This document shows positions 4,741 through 5,887 of a DNA stretch of 5,887 nt, in pieces. The position numbers were made by a program, and so were the translations under genes. The notes below the pieces were generated by a model that searched no databases, had not been told where the DNA came from, and saw only the letters and a list, made by a program, of their open reading frames with translations. Within the stretch, counting starts at the first letter, position 1. The number at the start of each line of letters is the position of its first letter. Source of the DNA: Acidobacteriota bacterium (GTDB taxonomy: Bacteria > Acidobacteriota > Terriglobia > Bryobacterales > Bryobacteraceae); contig CANNLB010000210.1 in NCBI GenBank assembly GCA_947505565.1, positions 1-5,887 on the forward strand, given 5' to 3'.

Positions 4741-5887
4741 TTGCTTTTGCACCTTCTTGGCCAGATAACCCACTTCGGGTTTCGCGGTCCCGTTATAGGC
4801 CCCAATCGCCACCCGGTCCCTCACCTCGGTCGCGATAAAGTCACCCACCTTCTCCGTCACCATATCGATCACGTCTTTGGTCACCGGGTCTTTCACTTCT
4901 TTCACGATCTTGTGGATCTCAAAACGATCGCACTTGTTGATCCCGTCAAACGATCCTCCCGAAAGGTAGATCTGTTTGTCCACCACTTCGGCAATTCGCG
5001 ACTCAACATCGAGGTTTCGCATCGGAATCTTGCCTTCGTTGTTGTTCAAGTCCGCCGCCAGTTTGTCTACGCTGGTCATCGTCGCTTCACCGATAATCGT
5101 TTGCCCGAAGTTTGCCGACGTCATATCTACCGTGGCCCCACCGCCCCCGCGATTCACGAGCGCCCCGACATCGACACCGTTCTGCTTCCGAGTCGACTCG
5201 CCCCGCGCTTCACCCGTCGCAATCACCTCCGACGTCTCGGCGTCGACCAGCCGGAAGGAGATCACGACGACCGCTTTGTCTTCGCCCGTCTTGATCTTAA
5301 TCCCGCTGAGCACCCGGGGACCGTAGCCAAAGCCGCCCACCGTTTTTCGCTTGTCGTCGCGGCCAAAGGTCACGATCGTTCCCATCAAAATCGCATCAGC
5401 ACCGGTAATCCGGCCCAGTCGCGCCTGCGTCCCCTGCTTCACCCGGTTCGAAGCGCCAAAGTCCTGCTCCGACATCACTTTCTTGATGTTCGCCCGCTCC
5501 ACAATCCGGAACTTGCCTTGCTCGGCCAACCGTTTCGTGAACATCGCCAGAATGCCCTTGCCGACGTCGACCTGGGTGCCGAACACGGCCGCCACGGCAT
5601 CTTTCACGGTTCCGTAGTCGAACTCATCCACGGCCACGACCCGCTTCCGCGGACCCGCCGGAACGTCGCACGTAATCGTCGAAAGCACCGTGTTGTAGTT
5701 CGCCGCCACCGGCGCCACCACCGCCGCCTTTGCCACCGGAGCTACCGGGGTCCCTGCCGGGGCCGCCGCCGGCGTCCCGTTCATCGAATTACTCAACGCC
5801 ACAATCACGTTGTCCGACGCCCCCGCCTCCTTGAACCGGATCAAGTCATCGGTCGACACCTTCAGAGATTTGCCCGCCGCGTTGATC
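4738..5887 (-). CDS. CsgG-like envelope protein with FlgT_C-like domain (upstream paralogue), 5' end outside window
   Basis: The frame is open to the right edge. The only usable start inside, a GTG at 5859, sits within a conserved-looking segment. Codons before it read INAAGKSLK and continue smoothly into the amphipathic module DDLIRFKEAGASDNVIVAL. I therefore treat the gene as 5'-partial, with its signal peptide beyond 5887. After this module comes an Ala/Pro/Val linker (about 5698-5775). A CsgG-like domain follows from about 5649 (KFRIVERANIKKVMSEQDF, GADAILMGTIVTFGRDD). A FlgT_C-like domain occupies about 4741-5022 (IVKEVKDPVTKDVIDMVT). The protein is clearly paralogous to the next gene over the whole CsgG plus FlgT_C length. 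It differs in having the N-terminal module and linker, a distinct first hairpin region (GGFGYGPRVLSGIKIK), and Lys-Cys in place of a conserved Val-Gly in the FlgT_C part. Its lipidation status cannot be judged because the N-terminus is missing. The TAA stop overlaps the next ATG. Confidence 0.85.
   Translation of the reverse strand, partial: INAAGKSLKVSTDDLIRFKEAGASDNVIVALSNSMNGTPAAAPAGTPVAPVAKAAVVAPVAANYNTVLSTITCDVPAGPRKRVVAVDEFDYGTVKDAVAAVFGTQVDVGKGILAMFTKRLAEQGKFRIVERANIKKVMSEQDFGASNRVKQGTQARLGRITGADAILMGTIVTFGRDDKRKTVGGFGYGPRVLSGIKIKTGEDKAVVVISFRLVDAETSEVIATGEARGESTRKQNGVDVGALVNRGGGGATVDMTSANFGQTIIGEATMTSVDKLAADLNNNEGKIPMRNLDVESRIAEVVDKQIYLSGGSFDGINKCDRFEIHKIVKEVKDPVTKDVIDMVTEKVGDFIATEVRDRVAIGAYNGTAKPEVGYLAKKVQKQ

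Larger units (their letters stand above)
3776..5649 (-). repeat. Tandem gene duplication of the CsgG plus FlgT_C unit
   Basis: The segments 3776-4678 and 4738-5649 encode collinear homologous domains. Similarity is still visible in DNA: 3899-3937 and 4870-4908 match at 34 of 39 bases by hand count. The intervening Gly-rich hairpin regions have diverged strongly. This indicates an old tandem duplication with unequal divergence, not a recent repeat. Confidence 0.8.

Noticed and set aside
5690..5790. GC-rich repetitive stretch considered as a simple-sequence repeat or regulatory element
   Set aside because: It encodes the Ala/Pro/Val linker of the upstream CsgG-like protein, and the repetition follows from the codons for these residues.

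Overview
The window is a dense bacterial segment in which six genes lie head to tail on the minus strand, so transcription runs from base 5887 towards base 1. Neighbouring genes overlap by one or four bases or are separated by 1 to 29 bases. No promoter, terminator, RNA gene, mobile element or CRISPR array is visible, and no non-coding stretch approaches 300 bases. Both ends cut a gene: the first gene has lost its 5' end beyond 5887 and the last has lost its 3' end before base 1. The style suggests an Acidobacteriota genome of the Solibacter/Bryobacter kind: moderately high GC, a secreted NHL propeller with a twin-arginine leader, CsgG-like proteins, and a TPR-like protein resembling the repeat tails of acidobacterial Ser/Thr kinases. 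This assignment is an inference, not a proof.

In transcription order, the right half (5887 to 2839) encodes envelope proteins. Two adjacent paralogues (4738-5887 and 3776-4738) each carry a CsgG-like domain followed by a C-terminal domain resembling FlgT_C. Next comes an exported helical, TPR-like protein of unknown function (2839-3774). The middle gene (1796-2833) encodes a probable Tat-exported six-bladed NHL beta-propeller. The left part encodes two cytoplasmic sugar enzymes: a Gfo/Idh/MocA NAD(P)-dependent oxidoreductase (792-1766) and a GHMP kinase of the D-glycero-D-manno-heptose 7-phosphate kinase (HddA) type. The kinase is open at the left edge (1-795).

The junctions (TAATG, TGA-G-ATG, a 5-base gap, TGATG, ATGA) mostly lack a well-placed Shine-Dalgarno sequence. 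This fits one long mRNA translated by termination-reinitiation. The operon links possible outer-membrane or periplasmic assembly proteins with exported scaffold proteins and nucleotide-sugar metabolism. A working hypothesis is a cell-surface or exopolysaccharide function. The alternative is that the sugar genes start a separate glycan cluster that happens to be fused transcriptionally to the envelope genes.
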